Assembly (NCBI RefSeq): GCF_016864375.1
Contig: NZ_CP069354.1
Coordinates: forward strand, 3,507,501 to 3,571,500
Source of the DNA: Microvirga sp. VF16
Lineage (GTDB): Bacteria > Pseudomonadota > Alphaproteobacteria > Rhizobiales > Beijerinckiaceae
DNA: 64,000 nt
Reading direction: 5' to 3'
Below are positions 44,670 through 53,059 of the stretch, piece after piece. The notes under the pieces are model-generated. The model saw nothing but the letters and a program-made list of their open reading frames with translations, had not been told where the DNA came from and made no database searches. Numbering within the stretch: position 1 is the stretch's first letter; every line of letters begins with the position of its first letter. A program made the translations under genes and the position numbers.

Positions 44670-44768
44670 TCATCCCGGACGCTGCCCTGCAGCGATCCGG
44701 GATCGTCTGGAAATGAAAACTGGTCTGGCGATCCCGGCTCTCCGCTCACGCTCCGGCCGAGATGACGT
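44670..44768. repeat. Palindromic repeat between gatC and gatA
   Basis: One unit pairs gtcatcccgga with tccgggat (about 44671-44704). A second begins gatcccgg near 44732 and ends ccgagatgac at 44765. It lies inside a likely operon, where it could modulate read-through or mRNA stability. Confidence 0.7.
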
Positions 44769-44770
44769 TG

Positions 44771-45058
44771 TTATTCAACGACCTTGGGCACCAGGAAGAA
44801 GCTATCTTCCGTGGCGGGGGCGTTCTCGACGATCTTCTCCGGATAGCCGCCATCGGTCACGCCGTCCTGGCGCTTCTTCATGACCATGGGCGTCACGGAG
44901 GTCATGGGCTCGACACCCTCCACGTTCACCTCGTTAAGCTGCTCTACGAAGGAGAGAATCGCGTTGAGCTCGCCCTGGAGATGAGGCACCTCCGCATCCG
45001 TCACGGCAATGCGCGCGAGATGGGCGATGCGGCGGACCGTTTTCTCATCGACCGACAT
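44771..45058 (-). CDS. gatC: Asp/Glu-tRNA amidotransferase subunit C
   Basis: The small stabilising subunit of GatCAB. The 95-residue protein begins [19 protein letters not shown] and ends with a long extended segment ([14 protein letters not shown]) that wraps around GatA. The ATG at 45058 follows AGAGGTT. Length is normal. First gene of the gatCA operon. Confidence 0.95.
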   Translation of the reverse strand: MSVDEKTVRRIAHLARIAVTDAEVPHLQGELNAILSFVEQLNEVNVEGVEPMTSVTPMVMKKRQDGVTDGGYPEKIVENAPATEDSFFLVPKVVE

Positions 45059-45149
45059 GAATGGTCTAACCTCTTGGAAACCTGATGGCCGGCCTATAGC
45101 ACCCGCCCGCCTCGGGGGGCAATGTTGGATGTGAGCCCCGATATTCACC

Positions 45150-45385
45150 CGTCATCCCGGACGAAGTGAAGCGGAGATCTGGGATCGTCGGCAGGACGTG
45201 GCGCTTGAACCTCAACACTGTCATTCCCGCGAAGGCGGGAATCCATAACCACTGACATTGCCGAACTGGTCTAAGGTCGTGGTTATGGATCCCGGGCTCC
45301 GCTGCGCGGCCCCGGGATGACAGTGTCAAGCTGGTTTAGCCGATCCCGGATCGCCTCTGTCGTCCGGGATGACAATTCTTCAGAA
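45150..45385. repeat. Cluster of intergenic palindromic repeats
   Basis: At least four units fill the gap between gatC and the hydrolase gene, including gtcatcccgga...ctgggatc (about 45152-45186), gtcattcccgc-gaagg-cgggaat (about 45220-45243), ggatcccggg...ccccgggatgac (about 45287-45321) and gatcccggat...gtccgggatgac (about 45341-45373). The order and linker sequence mirror the cluster at 9590-9910. No gene is seen here. Confidence 0.8.
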
Positions 45386-45387
45386 AA

Positions 45388-46089
45388 TCAAACCGTCACG
45401 CCCACCGTCTTGTGCGGCACCACCACCTGAACGCCCTTGCCGTCCAGTGCAGCGACGAAGCGGTCGGCGTTGGGGACGAGCGGCGGGAACGAGGCGTAGT
45501 GGCAGGGGATAGCGGCCTTGGCGCCGCTGAAATAGCGCTCGACCGCCAGGGCCGCGACCTCGGAGCCCATGGTGAAGCGGTCGCCGATGGGGACGATGAC
45601 CACATCCGGCTTATGGATCTCCGCGATCAGGGCCATGTCGCCGAAGATGTCCGTGTCGCCCATGTGGTAGATCGTCGGCTCGCCCGGCGCCTTGACGATG
45701 ATTCCGTTCGCGCTGCCGAGGGGAAAGTTCACATCCATTTCCACGAGGCCGGACGAATGATCGGCGCGCACGAGCGTCACGCTGAAGCCGCCCTGGTCCG
45801 TCGTGCCGCCCGTGTTCATGGGGTCGAAGTTCTGAACGCCCTGCTTGGCAAGATACATGCAGAGCTCGAAATTGGTAACGACCTGGGCACCCGTCTTCTT
45901 CGCGATGTCGACGGTATCGCCTACATGATCCCCGTGACCGTGCGTGAGCAGGATGTGGGAGATGCCTTCAGCGATCTTCGCCTTGTCGCCCTCGAAGGCC
46001 GGATTGCCGGTGAAGAACGGATCGATGAGCACGGCTTTGCCCGCGAAGTCGAGCCGGAAGGCGGAATGGCCGAACCAAGTGATTTTCAT
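45388..46089 (-). CDS. Metal-dependent hydrolase, UPF0173 metallo-beta-lactamase fold
   Basis: A 233-residue protein. The metallo-beta-lactamase metal motif is [11 protein letters not shown], with further ligands in [21 protein letters not shown] and the terminal [10 protein letters not shown]. It begins [15 protein letters not shown], characteristic of UPF0173. The physiological substrate of this family is not known. ATG 46089 follows GAGGATGC; the longer frame is unlikely. It stands divergent from the sugar ABC operon. Confidence 0.88.
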   Translation of the reverse strand: MKITWFGHSAFRLDFAGKAVLIDPFFTGNPAFEGDKAKIAEGISHILLTHGHGDHVGDTVDIAKKTGAQVVTNFELCMYLAKQGVQNFDPMNTGGTTDQGGFSVTLVRADHSSGLVEMDVNFPLGSANGIIVKAPGEPTIYHMGDTDIFGDMALIAEIHKPDVVIVPIGDRFTMGSEVAALAVERYFSGAKAAIPCHYASFPPLVPNADRFVAALDGKGVQVVVPHKTVGVTV

Positions 46090-46218
46090 GGAAGCATCCT
46101 CGTTTTGGGAACATGAGATGGGGCATCCTCGTCTCATGACCACGTTCCAGAGGAACAAAACCAAGGTGGGAGCTTTAAGAAGCTAAGCAATAAACATCAG
46201 GCCTGCAGGAGGATAGTC

Positions 46219-47484
46219 ATGCCACGCCTCGTCACCAGCTTAGTTGCAGCGGCCGGCATCGCCGCATCGACCAGCGTCTGGGCGGTCGAGATTTCCATCG
46301 CGTGCAGCGCGCTTGGCAAGGAATACGAGATCTGCAAGCAGGGCGTCGATACCTGGGCGCAGCGAACCGGCAACACGGTCAAGATCGTCTCGACGCCGAA
46401 TTCCGCCACCGAGCGCCTTGCCCTCTTCCAGCAACTTCTCGCCGCCGGTGCCGGCGATATCGACGTGTTCCAGATCGACGTGGTCTGGACCGGCACCCTC
46501 GGCAATCATCTGCTCGACCTGACATCGAAGGCGCAAGGTGCAATTGGCGACCACCTTCCGGCCATGGTCGAAACGAGCCGCGTCGACGGCAAGCTGATGG
46601 CCGTGCCGTGGTTCGCCGATGCCGGCCTTCTTTATTACCGCAGGGACCTCCTGGACAAATACAAGCGCCCCGTACCGCAGACATGGGCGGATCTCACCGA
46701 GACTGCCCGCCTCATCCAGGAAGGCGAGCGCAAGGAAGGCAAGGGCGAGTTCTGGGGCTATACCTGGCAGGGCCGCGCCTATGAGGGATTGACGACCAAT
46801 GCTCTCGAATGGATCGCCTCGAACAACGGCGGCACCATCGTCGACGAGAAAGGCGAGGTCACCATCGATAACCCGAAGGCCGTCGAGGCTCTGAAGGCTG
46901 CGGCGGGCTGGGTCGGCACCGTCACGCCGGAAGGCGTACTCAACTACACGGAGGAGGAATCGCGCGGCGTCTTCCAGGCCGGCAACGCCCTCTTCATGCG
47001 CAACTGGCCCTATGCCTGGGCATTGGCTCAAGGAGCTGACAGCACGATCAAGGACAAGGTGGGCATCGCGCCCCTGCCCAAGGGTGGCGCGGACGGCCGC
47101 CATGCGGGAACACTTGGCGGACAGCTTCTTGCCGTCTCCAAATATTCCAAGAACGCGCAAGCCGCGACGGACCTCGTCCTGTACCTGACGAGCGAGGCCG
47201 AGCAAAAGCGCCGCGCGGTCGAAGGCTCCTTCAACCCGACCATCGTGTCGCTCTACAGCGACACGGACATCGCCAAGGCCAATCCCTTCATCGGCGATCT
47301 CGTGGACGTGTTCAGCAACGCAGTCGCCCGCCCCGCCACCGTGACGGGCCAGAACTACAACAAGGTCTCGACCGAGTTTTTCAACGCGGTGCATCAGGTT
47401 CTGTCCAAGCGCGCAGAACCCGCACAGGCATTGAACCGCCTCGACCGTGACCTGAAGCGGATCAAGCGCAACGGCTGGCAATGA
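46219..47484 (+). CDS. Sugar ABC transporter substrate-binding protein (ThuE-like)
   Basis: A periplasmic binding protein of the CUT1 family, 421 residues, with a signal peptide (ending near TSVWA). Mature residues start VEISIACSALGKEYEICKQG and continue ATERLALFQQLLAAGAGDID. This matches trehalose/maltose binding proteins of ThuE type, as far as can be judged by eye. The ligand may be another disaccharide or polyol. It has a strong ribosome-binding site (AGGAGGA) and is first in a four-gene operon with two permeases and an ATPase. Confidence 0.88.
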   Translation: MPRLVTSLVAAAGIAASTSVWAVEISIACSALGKEYEICKQGVDTWAQRTGNTVKIVSTPNSATERLALFQQLLAAGAGDIDVFQIDVVWTGTLGNHLLDLTSKAQGAIGDHLPAMVETSRVDGKLMAVPWFADAGLLYYRRDLLDKYKRPVPQTWADLTETARLIQEGERKEGKGEFWGYTWQGRAYEGLTTNALEWIASNNGGTIVDEKGEVTIDNPKAVEALKAAAGWVGTVTPEGVLNYTEEESRGVFQAGNALFMRNWPYAWALAQGADSTIKDKVGIAPLPKGGADGRHAGTLGGQLLAVSKYSKNAQAATDLVLYLTSEAEQKRRAVEGSFNPTIVSLYSDTDIAKANPFIGDLVDVFSNAVARPATVTGQNYNKVSTEFFNAVHQVLSKRAEPAQALNRLDRDLKRIKRNGWQ

Positions 47485-48458
47485 TCATGAGCGGCGCCGT
47501 CGCCCAGGCAGGCGCTCCCATGCAGAGCGACGTGCGCCGCCGCCGTTCCTCCCTCACGCGTTCGCGCATCAGGGCGGCGTGGCTCTTCATCGCGCCGAGC
47601 CTGATCGCCGTCGCGCTCATTGCGGGCTGGCCTCTGGCGCGAACCATCTGGTTCAGTTTCACCGATGCCGACCTCAACAACTTAAGCGATTACGAGTTCA
47701 TCGGCTTCGAGAACTACCTCGCCAACTACGACAGCGAATGGCTCGGTCTCCTCACTGATCCCGATTGGTGGCACTCCGTGTGGAATACGGTGTGGTTCAC
47801 CCTCGTGTCAGTTTCCATCGAGACGGTGCTCGGCATCATCGTGGCGCTGATCCTCAACGCGACCTTTCCCGGTCGCGGCCTCATGCGCGCCGTCATCCTC
47901 ATTCCCTGGGCGATCCCGACCGTGGTCTCAGCACGCATGTGGAACTGGATGCTGCACGACCAGTTCGGCGTGATCAACGACATGCTCCTGCGTTTCGGCC
48001 TGATCGCCGCTCCCATTTCATGGACAGCCAATCCCGACACTGCGCTCTGGACCGTCGTGATGGTCGATGTGTGGAAGACGACACCGTTCATGGCGCTCCT
48101 CATCCTCGCCGCCCTGCAGATGCTGCCGGGCGACATCTACGAAGCCGCGAAGGTGGACGGCATTCATCCAGTGCGCGTGTTCTTCCGCGTGACGCTGCCG
48201 CTCATCAAGCCGGCACTGATCGTCGCCATCATCTTCCGTGCGCTCGATGCGCTTCGCGTCTTCGACCTGATCTATGTGCTCACCGCCAATTCGCGCGACA
48301 CCATGTCGATGTCGGTCTATGCCCGCCAGCAACTCGTGGATTTCCAGGAGGTGGGCTTAGGCTCCGCCGCCTCGACGCTGATCTTCCTCATCATTGCGCT
48401 TCTCGTCGTCATGACGCTGGCCGCGGGACGCGTGCGGCTTGGGGAGGATCCGCGATGA
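47481..48458 (+). CDS. Sugar ABC transporter permease (ThuF-like, first)
   Basis: A 325-residue inner-membrane subunit with six hydrophobic segments. The EAA loop that contacts the ATPase is IYEAAKVDGIHPVRVFFRV. The N-terminal tail (SDVRRRRSSLTRSRIRAAW) is basic and cytoplasmic. The start overlaps the binding-protein stop by four bases (ATGA). It pairs with the next permease as a heterodimer. Confidence 0.92.
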   Translation: MIMSGAVAQAGAPMQSDVRRRRSSLTRSRIRAAWLFIAPSLIAVALIAGWPLARTIWFSFTDADLNNLSDYEFIGFENYLANYDSEWLGLLTDPDWWHSVWNTVWFTLVSVSIETVLGIIVALILNATFPGRGLMRAVILIPWAIPTVVSARMWNWMLHDQFGVINDMLLRFGLIAAPISWTANPDTALWTVVMVDVWKTTPFMALLILAALQMLPGDIYEAAKVDGIHPVRVFFRVTLPLIKPALIVAIIFRALDALRVFDLIYVLTANSRDTMSMSVYARQQLVDFQEVGLGSAASTLIFLIIALLVVMTLAAGRVRLGEDPR

Positions 48459-49279
48459 AGGTTCTCGCCCGCATCGGATTCTGGCTCCTCGTCATCGTCA
48501 TTGGATTGTTTTCCGTCTTCCCGTTCTATTACGCGATCATCTCGTCGTTCCGCTCGGGCGCCGAGCTGTTCTCGGTGGCGTATTTCCCGGAGCGGTTCGA
48601 CCTCTCGAACTATTTCGCCGTGTTCGAGCGCCAACCCTTCGGGCAGAACATCATCAACTCGATCATCGTGGCTGGCTCCGTCGTCGCCCTGTCGCTGGGC
48701 TTAGGGATCACGGCGGCCTATGCGTTCGGGCGCATCGCTTTCCGCGGCCGCTCGCTGCTGCTCATGACGATCCTCGCCGTCTCCATGTTTCCGCAGGTGG
48801 CGGTGCTCTCCGGCATGTTCGAGCTGATCCGCAGCTTCGGGCTCTACAACACCCTGCCCGGCCTGATCCTCGCCAACCTCATGCTCACCCTGCCCTTCAC
48901 GATCTGGGTTCTCACGACCTTCATGCGCGAATTGCCCAAGGAGATCGAGGAAGCGGCCTTCGTCGATGGTGCGACGCCCGGGATCGTCGTGCGGCGCGTG
49001 TTCCTGCCTCTCATGGCGCCCGCTGCGGTGACCACGGGCCTCCTCGCCTTCATCGTCTCATGGAACGAGTTTCTCTTCGCCCTCACCTTCACCCTCACCA
49101 ACGAACGGCGCACGGTGCCGCCCGCCATCGCCCTCATGACGGGATCAACGGCTTATGAGCTGCCCTGGGGCACGATCATGGCGGCCTCCGTCATCGTGAC
49201 CCTGCCGATCATCGCGCTGGTGCTCGTCTTCCAGCGCAAGATCGTGGCTGGCCTCACGGCCGGCGCGGTGAAAGGCTAA
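48455..49279 (+). CDS. Sugar ABC transporter permease (ThuG-like, second)
   Basis: A 274-residue permease with six membrane segments and the EAA loop IEEAAFVDGATPGIVVRRV. The true start is ATG 48455, overlapping the previous stop by four bases. A longer frame starting at 47765 is a shadow read through the first permease. It forms the membrane pore together with the preceding gene product. Confidence 0.92.
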   Translation: MKVLARIGFWLLVIVIGLFSVFPFYYAIISSFRSGAELFSVAYFPERFDLSNYFAVFERQPFGQNIINSIIVAGSVVALSLGLGITAAYAFGRIAFRGRSLLLMTILAVSMFPQVAVLSGMFELIRSFGLYNTLPGLILANLMLTLPFTIWVLTTFMRELPKEIEEAAFVDGATPGIVVRRVFLPLMAPAAVTTGLLAFIVSWNEFLFALTFTLTNERRTVPPAIALMTGSTAYELPWGTIMAASVIVTLPIIALVLVFQRKIVAGLTAGAVKG

Positions 49280-49295
49280 TCGGGAATGCAACGCA

Positions 49296-50429
49296 ATGGC
49301 TGATGTCGTTCTCAAGAATGTCCGGAAATCCTTCGGTCGCATGAAGGTCATCCATGGAGTCGATCTCGACATCCGCGATGGCGAGTTCGTCGTTTTCGTC
49401 GGTCCTTCCGGCTGCGGAAAATCCACGCTGCTGCGTCTCATTGCAGGCCTCGAGGACATCACGGCGGGCGACCTCTTCATCGGCGGCGAGCGCGTGAACG
49501 ACTTTGTTCCGGCCAAACGCGGCATTGCCATGGTGTTCCAGTCCTATGCGCTCTATCCGCACATGAACGTCTACGACAACATGGCCTTCGGCCTCGAACT
49601 GGCGAAGTCGTCGAAAGCGGAGATCGACCGCAAAGTGCGCGAGGCCGCGCGCATGCTTCAGATCGAGCATCTCCTGGACCGCAAGCCGCGCCAGCTCTCG
49701 GGCGGCCAGCGGCAGCGCGTCGCCATCGGCCGTGCCATCGTGCGCGACCCGAAGGTGTTTCTCTTCGACGAGCCGCTCTCCAATCTCGATGCGGCGCTGC
49801 GCGTACAGACTCGCATCGAGATCACGAAGCTCCACAACGACACGCGTGCGACCATGATCTATGTCACGCACGATCAGGTGGAAGCAATGACGCTGGCTGA
49901 CCGGATCGTCGTGCTCAATTCGGGACGGATCGAACAGGTCGGCACGCCGCTTGAGCTCTATCATCGGCCCGCCAATCGGTTTGTCGCCGGCTTCATCGGC
50001 TCGCCGCAGATGAATTTCATCGAATGCCAGGTCGCCGGCGTTGGACCGAATGAGGTGGTGGTGAACCTTCCTGGTGGCAGCCCCTTGTCCGTTCCGGTCT
50101 CGCCGGCGGAGGTTCAGCCGGGCGAGACCGTCACCCTCGGCGTCAGGCCCGACCATGTGCGGGTGACCGATCGAGGGCCGCTCACCGGCCGCATCGAGCT
50201 GGTGGAGGAATTGGGCGAAAACCACCTTCTCTACGTCGATGTGGGCCAGGGCCATCGCCTGACTGTGCGCGAGCCGGGCGATGCACGACACGATGTGGGC
50301 TCGACCGTCAGCCTCGACCTTACCCGCGAGTTCTGCCACCTGTTCGACCGCTCCGGAGAGGCCCTGCCGTCTCGCGCCGGCGCCGTGAACCCCACCCCGT
50401 CATCGCCTGACCTGACGAGCGCAGCTTAG
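49296..50429 (+). CDS. Sugar ABC transporter ATP-binding protein (MalK/UgpC type)
   Basis: A 377-residue ATPase that powers the importer. Walker A is GPSGCGKST, the signature LSGGQRQR, Walker [13 protein letters not shown] and the switch His in [11 protein letters not shown]-terminal TOBE/MalK regulatory region spans about 240-360. It follows the second permease after 16 bases. Tail residues after about 360 ([13 protein letters not shown]) look unstructured. Confidence 0.94.
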   Translation: MADVVLKNVRKSFGRMKVIHGVDLDIRDGEFVVFVGPSGCGKSTLLRLIAGLEDITAGDLFIGGERVNDFVPAKRGIAMVFQSYALYPHMNVYDNMAFGLELAKSSKAEIDRKVREAARMLQIEHLLDRKPRQLSGGQRQRVAIGRAIVRDPKVFLFDEPLSNLDAALRVQTRIEITKLHNDTRATMIYVTHDQVEAMTLADRIVVLNSGRIEQVGTPLELYHRPANRFVAGFIGSPQMNFIECQVAGVGPNEVVVNLPGGSPLSVPVSPAEVQPGETVTLGVRPDHVRVTDRGPLTGRIELVEELGENHLLYVDVGQGHRLTVREPGDARHDVGSTVSLDLTREFCHLFDRSGEALPSRAGAVNPTPSSPDLTSAA

Positions 50430-50439
50430 GATGACACCT

Positions 50440-50535
50440 CCTCGTCATGGCCGGGCGTGTCCCGCTCATCTCGATTGGAAAAATGCGACACCTCTCTGAT
50501 CGGGATCACCGGCACGAGGCCGGTGATGACGCCGA
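50440..50535. repeat. Pair of intergenic palindromic repeats
   Basis: An imperfect atggccggg-cgtgt-cccgctcat unit is followed by gatcaccggc-acga-ggccggtgatgac. It lies in the gap between the sugar ABC operon and ruvX. Confidence 0.7.
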
Positions 50536-50626
50536 GGAGTATCGGAGAGCCTTCGACCTCCCGTCTCGACGCCGGGCCACTTCCCCTATACTGGCTGGGT
50601 CCGGCAGGTGCACGAGGAGGCGGCCC

Positions 50627-51187
50627 ATGATCTCACGAGACGACGAACTGGTCGCCTTCATCGACGGACTTTCCCCCCGCGCGCGCCTCATAGGTCTCGA
50701 TCTCGGCACCAAGACCATCGGCCTTGCCCTCTCGGACGTGGAGCGACGCATCGCCACCCCGCTCGAGACCATCAAGCGTGTAAAGTTCACGCCCGACGTG
50801 GGCCGCATCAAGGATCTCGCCGCGCGCCACGAGGTCGGCGGCCTCGTCTTCGGCCTGCCGCTCAACATGGACGGCACGGAGGGGCCCCGCTCGCAGGCGA
50901 CGCGTGCCTTCGTGCGCAACATGAAGCCCCTCCTGCCTCTCCCGGTCCTTTTCTGGGACGAGCGCATGTCCACCATGGTGGTGACCCGCACCCTGCTCGA
51001 CGCCGATGCCTCCCGGGCCAAGCGGGCCGACGCGGTCGACAAGATGGCCGCCGCCTACATCCTGCAAGGGGCGTTGGACCGCTACGAGCGGATCGTCGCC
51101 GCTGCGGCAGAGGCAGCGGATGAAGCCGCCTTCAGGAAAGGGGTCGACATGGAGGGGCCGCCCGAAGACGGTGCGCTGGACGAGTAG
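50627..51187 (+). CDS. ruvX: Putative pre-16S rRNA nuclease / Holliday junction resolvase RuvX (YqgF)
   Basis: A 186-residue RNase H-like nuclease, in other bacteria tied to 16S rRNA 5' processing. Catalytic Asp is in [16 protein letters not shown], Glu/Asp motifs in [14 protein letters not shown], and the FWDERMSTM motif is complete. ATG 50627 has AGGAGG seven bases upstream; the frame from 50447 is not credible. The C-terminal extension after about 150 ([18 protein letters not shown]) is longer than usual and helical. It is followed by tRNA-Gln. Confidence 0.93.
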   Translation: MISRDDELVAFIDGLSPRARLIGLDLGTKTIGLALSDVERRIATPLETIKRVKFTPDVGRIKDLAARHEVGGLVFGLPLNMDGTEGPRSQATRAFVRNMKPLLPLPVLFWDERMSTMVVTRTLLDADASRAKRADAVDKMAAAYILQGALDRYERIVAAAAEAADEAAFRKGVDMEGPPEDGALDE

Positions 51188-51218
51188 CGGCCCGCCCGCC
51201 CCGACCCCATTTCAAGGC

Positions 51219-51246
51219 TTGACGAGGCGTCAAAAGCCCCCTATCT
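51219..51246 (+). promoter_or_regulatory. Candidate promoter for tRNA-Gln
   Basis: TTGACG (51219-51224) and CTATCT (51241-51246) are separated by 16 bases. The leader to the tRNA would be about 80 bases, long but compatible with processing by RNase E and RNase P. Confidence 0.4.
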
Positions 51247-51333
51247 CAGCGCCAACCGCGACGCCGGTTTCGAATCCCTGCCTGAAATGCTGAGACGAAT
51301 TTCAGAAATGGCAAAGGATTTCAATGGCTTCGG

Positions 51334-51407
51334 TGGGGGATAGTTTAATGGTAGAACAGCGGACTCTGACTCCGTTAGTCTAGGTTCGAATCCTGGTCCC
51401 CCAGCCA
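51334..51407 (+). tRNA. tRNA-Gln (anticodon CTG)
   Basis: A complete cloverleaf can be drawn: acceptor TGGGGGA with TCCCCCA, anticodon stem GCGGA/TCCGT, loop CTCTGAC with anticodon CTG (51366-51368), and T arm with loop TTCGAAT. Discriminator G and an encoded CCA end at 51407. It reads CAG codons. If the genome lacks GlnRS, as usual in this order, it is charged with Glu and amidated by GatCAB, whose genes are in this window. The accessory region starts directly downstream. Confidence 0.95.
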
Positions 51408-51423
51408 TTCTAAAGGTTTGACA

Positions 51424-51444
51424 GTGAAGCGAAATTCGCTTCAC
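51424..51444. repeat. Perfect inverted repeat behind tRNA-Gln
   Basis: Ten-base arms gtgaagcgaa / ttcgcttcac surround a single base. There is no T run, so it is a weak terminator at best. An operator or element end is equally possible. Confidence 0.55.
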
Positions 51445-51578
51445 GATCCGGTCAGATAGCCTCCCGAATCTCCACGTTTACATCTCGGTTTACAGTTTGG
51501 GTTCGAAGCCTGTTCTGAAACCTATGGAACTCGCGATCTGTCGTTCTCATTTCGTTCGCATGCAGCTATGGGGCAGCG

Positions 51579-51890
51579 ATGGTCGAGCGGCTCTCCGATT
51601 TTCCGTGGGTGATCGTCCGAATCGATTGCCCCCTCTGCCCTCACCGAAGGGGTCAGTATCGACTGGCTCGATTGGCAGAGAAGTTCGGAGCCGACATCCT
51701 CCTATGCGATCTACTCGACAGGATTGCCCTTGACTGCCCGAGGAAGTCACTCCCTTGGGAGCGACCTCCGGACCAGCGTGATCCCCTGTGCAGGGCCAGA
51801 TTCACCGACTTGGAGGCTGTGAGCCACCCTCCTCCGGACGTTCCACCGATGATGCGGAAGCTCACGGTGATCCAGGGTGGGAAGGAGTGA
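51579..51890 (+). CDS. Small zinc-ribbon-like protein, copy 1
   Basis: A 103-residue protein of a small family that occurs three times in the last 13 kb. The N-terminus has C17-x2-C20 (IDCPLCPHR) and the downstream cysteines C43, C53 and C71 are at shared positions, suggesting a metal site. GQYRLARLAEKFGAD is the best conserved block. Function is unknown; a small Zn-dependent nucleic-acid-binding role is a guess. About 40 bases upstream of the ATG are nearly identical to the flank of copy 2 (cgttctcatttcgttcgcat then tggggcagc). It is followed by chaC. Confidence 0.75.
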   Translation: MVERLSDFPWVIVRIDCPLCPHRRGQYRLARLAEKFGADILLCDLLDRIALDCPRKSLPWERPPDQRDPLCRARFTDLEAVSHPPPDVPPMMRKLTVIQGGKE

Positions 51891-52034
51891 GGCATAAATC
51901 TCCAACGGGACCGCCCTTCCGTGACCGTCCGCGCCAACCAAGCTATGGCCCGAAAGGGCAGGAATGCTCTGGTCTGATTGAAGGTCAGACGGTGCTAAGC
52001 TCAGCCTGACACATCGCGGACCTGGAGATGGCTC

Positions 52035-52733
52035 ATGAGGGCTCCCCGGCAGATGGCGCTTACCCCTGACCTCGTGGCGCGAGTTCATCGAGTGCTGGAA
52101 GATCCTGGTCCAGACCCGACTTGGACGTACCACACCGACGAGGACTATGACGCTCTCGTGCAGGGCCTGCTCGCCTCCCATCCTAGTGGGCCGGACACGT
52201 GGCTCTTCGCCTACGGCTCCCTGATCTGGAAACCTGAACTCGCTCATGTTGAAGTGCGCAGGGCTACGGCCCGAGGTTGGCACCGCTCCTTCTGCTTCCG
52301 AATTGAACGGTTCCGGGGCACCAAAGACCAGCCAGGGCTCATGATGTCCCTCGACCGAGGAGGCCAGTGTCAGGGCGTCATTTTCAGGCTGCCCCCGGAG
52401 GATCTGGAGGCGCAGCTACAAAAGCTGGTCCGACGCGAGATCACAGTGAAGCCCCCAAATAATATCCCGCGCTGGATCACCGTTGAGACCGAGCACGGAC
52501 CGCTTCGGGCAATTGCCTTCGTGATGAACCGGCAGTCCCGGTTCTACGTCGGCAAACTCTCCCCAGAAGAGACAGCGGATATTCTGGCCAAGGCTTGTGG
52601 CCATTGGGGCTCATGCGCTGAGTATCTTCACAACACCACCGCTCATCTCGCCGAACATGGTATTCAGGATCGAAATCTCTGGCACTTGCAGGAGCTTGTG
52701 GCTGAGCGAATCGCGAAAGCTCGCTACGGCTGA
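52035..52733 (+). CDS. chaC: Gamma-glutamylcyclotransferase, ChaC family
   Basis: It is predicted to split glutathione or gamma-glutamyl peptides, releasing 5-oxoproline. The 232-residue protein has the substrate-binding WLFAYGSLIWKP motif (about 56-67) and the conserved RATARGWHRSFCF segment. The catalytic Glu is probably in RREITVKPPN. The N-terminal 50 residues are polar and helical, longer than in some ChaC. ATG 52035 follows GGAG. A short aldolase remnant begins right after the stop. Confidence 0.88.
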   Translation: MRAPRQMALTPDLVARVHRVLEDPGPDPTWTYHTDEDYDALVQGLLASHPSGPDTWLFAYGSLIWKPELAHVEVRRATARGWHRSFCFRIERFRGTKDQPGLMMSLDRGGQCQGVIFRLPPEDLEAQLQKLVRREITVKPPNNIPRWITVETEHGPLRAIAFVMNRQSRFYVGKLSPEETADILAKACGHWGSCAEYLHNTTAHLAEHGIQDRNLWHLQELVAERIAKARYG

Positions 52734-52734
52734 A

Positions 52735-52894
52735 ATTGGTAGCCTCAATCGCCTCAAGGCCCTTTGGCGCGATGGTCGCACCGCCGCAAGCCACTGCGAT
52801 GATCGAACGCGGCTGTCGCGCCCTGGTGATAGGGTTTGACGGGTCTCTTATGCAGCGAGGCATCGCGGCGGCAATCGACGGGATCACACGATAA
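52735..52894 (+). pseudogene. Remnant of an HpcH/HpaI-type aldolase (internal deletion)
   Basis: One frame gives IGSLNRLKALWRDGRTA, which looks like the N-terminus of an HpcH/HpaI aldolase. After about 52790 a second frame gives ATAMIERGCRALVIGFDGSLM, continuing to ITR and a stop, which looks like the C-terminal end of the same family. Almost the whole middle is missing and the frame changes at the junction. The match is by eye on short segments, so family assignment is moderate. Confidence 0.5.
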
Positions 52895-53001
52895 AAGCAT
52901 CTACCGGATGCTTACACGCCTCAAACTCTCCCGAAACAGTTAACCCCGCCTAATACACTCAGCCAAGCTTGGTAGCCGGATCTCGCTTATCTCAGACTCA
53001 G

Positions 53002-53059
53002 GCTGGACACCTAACGCGGCCCGCCGCAGAATCCGGCTTGGAACGACACTGAGGGACTC
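53002..53059 (+). repeat. Duplicated cyclase 5' flank, copy 1
   Basis: The block starts gctggacac and includes cagaatc and gaac-gacactgaggg before the ATG at 53060. Related blocks lie at 54928-54984 and 60951-61008, all 57-58 bases long. Confidence 0.75.

Noticed and set aside
47765..48454. Long plus-strand frame leading into the second permease
   Set aside because: It is an out-of-frame shadow of the first permease; the real start is ATG 48455 overlapping the previous stop.
52477..52887. Minus-strand frame opposite the chaC end and aldolase remnant
   Set aside because: The plus strand gives recognisable aldolase ends at the same place; the minus frame has no ribosome-binding site or family resemblance.
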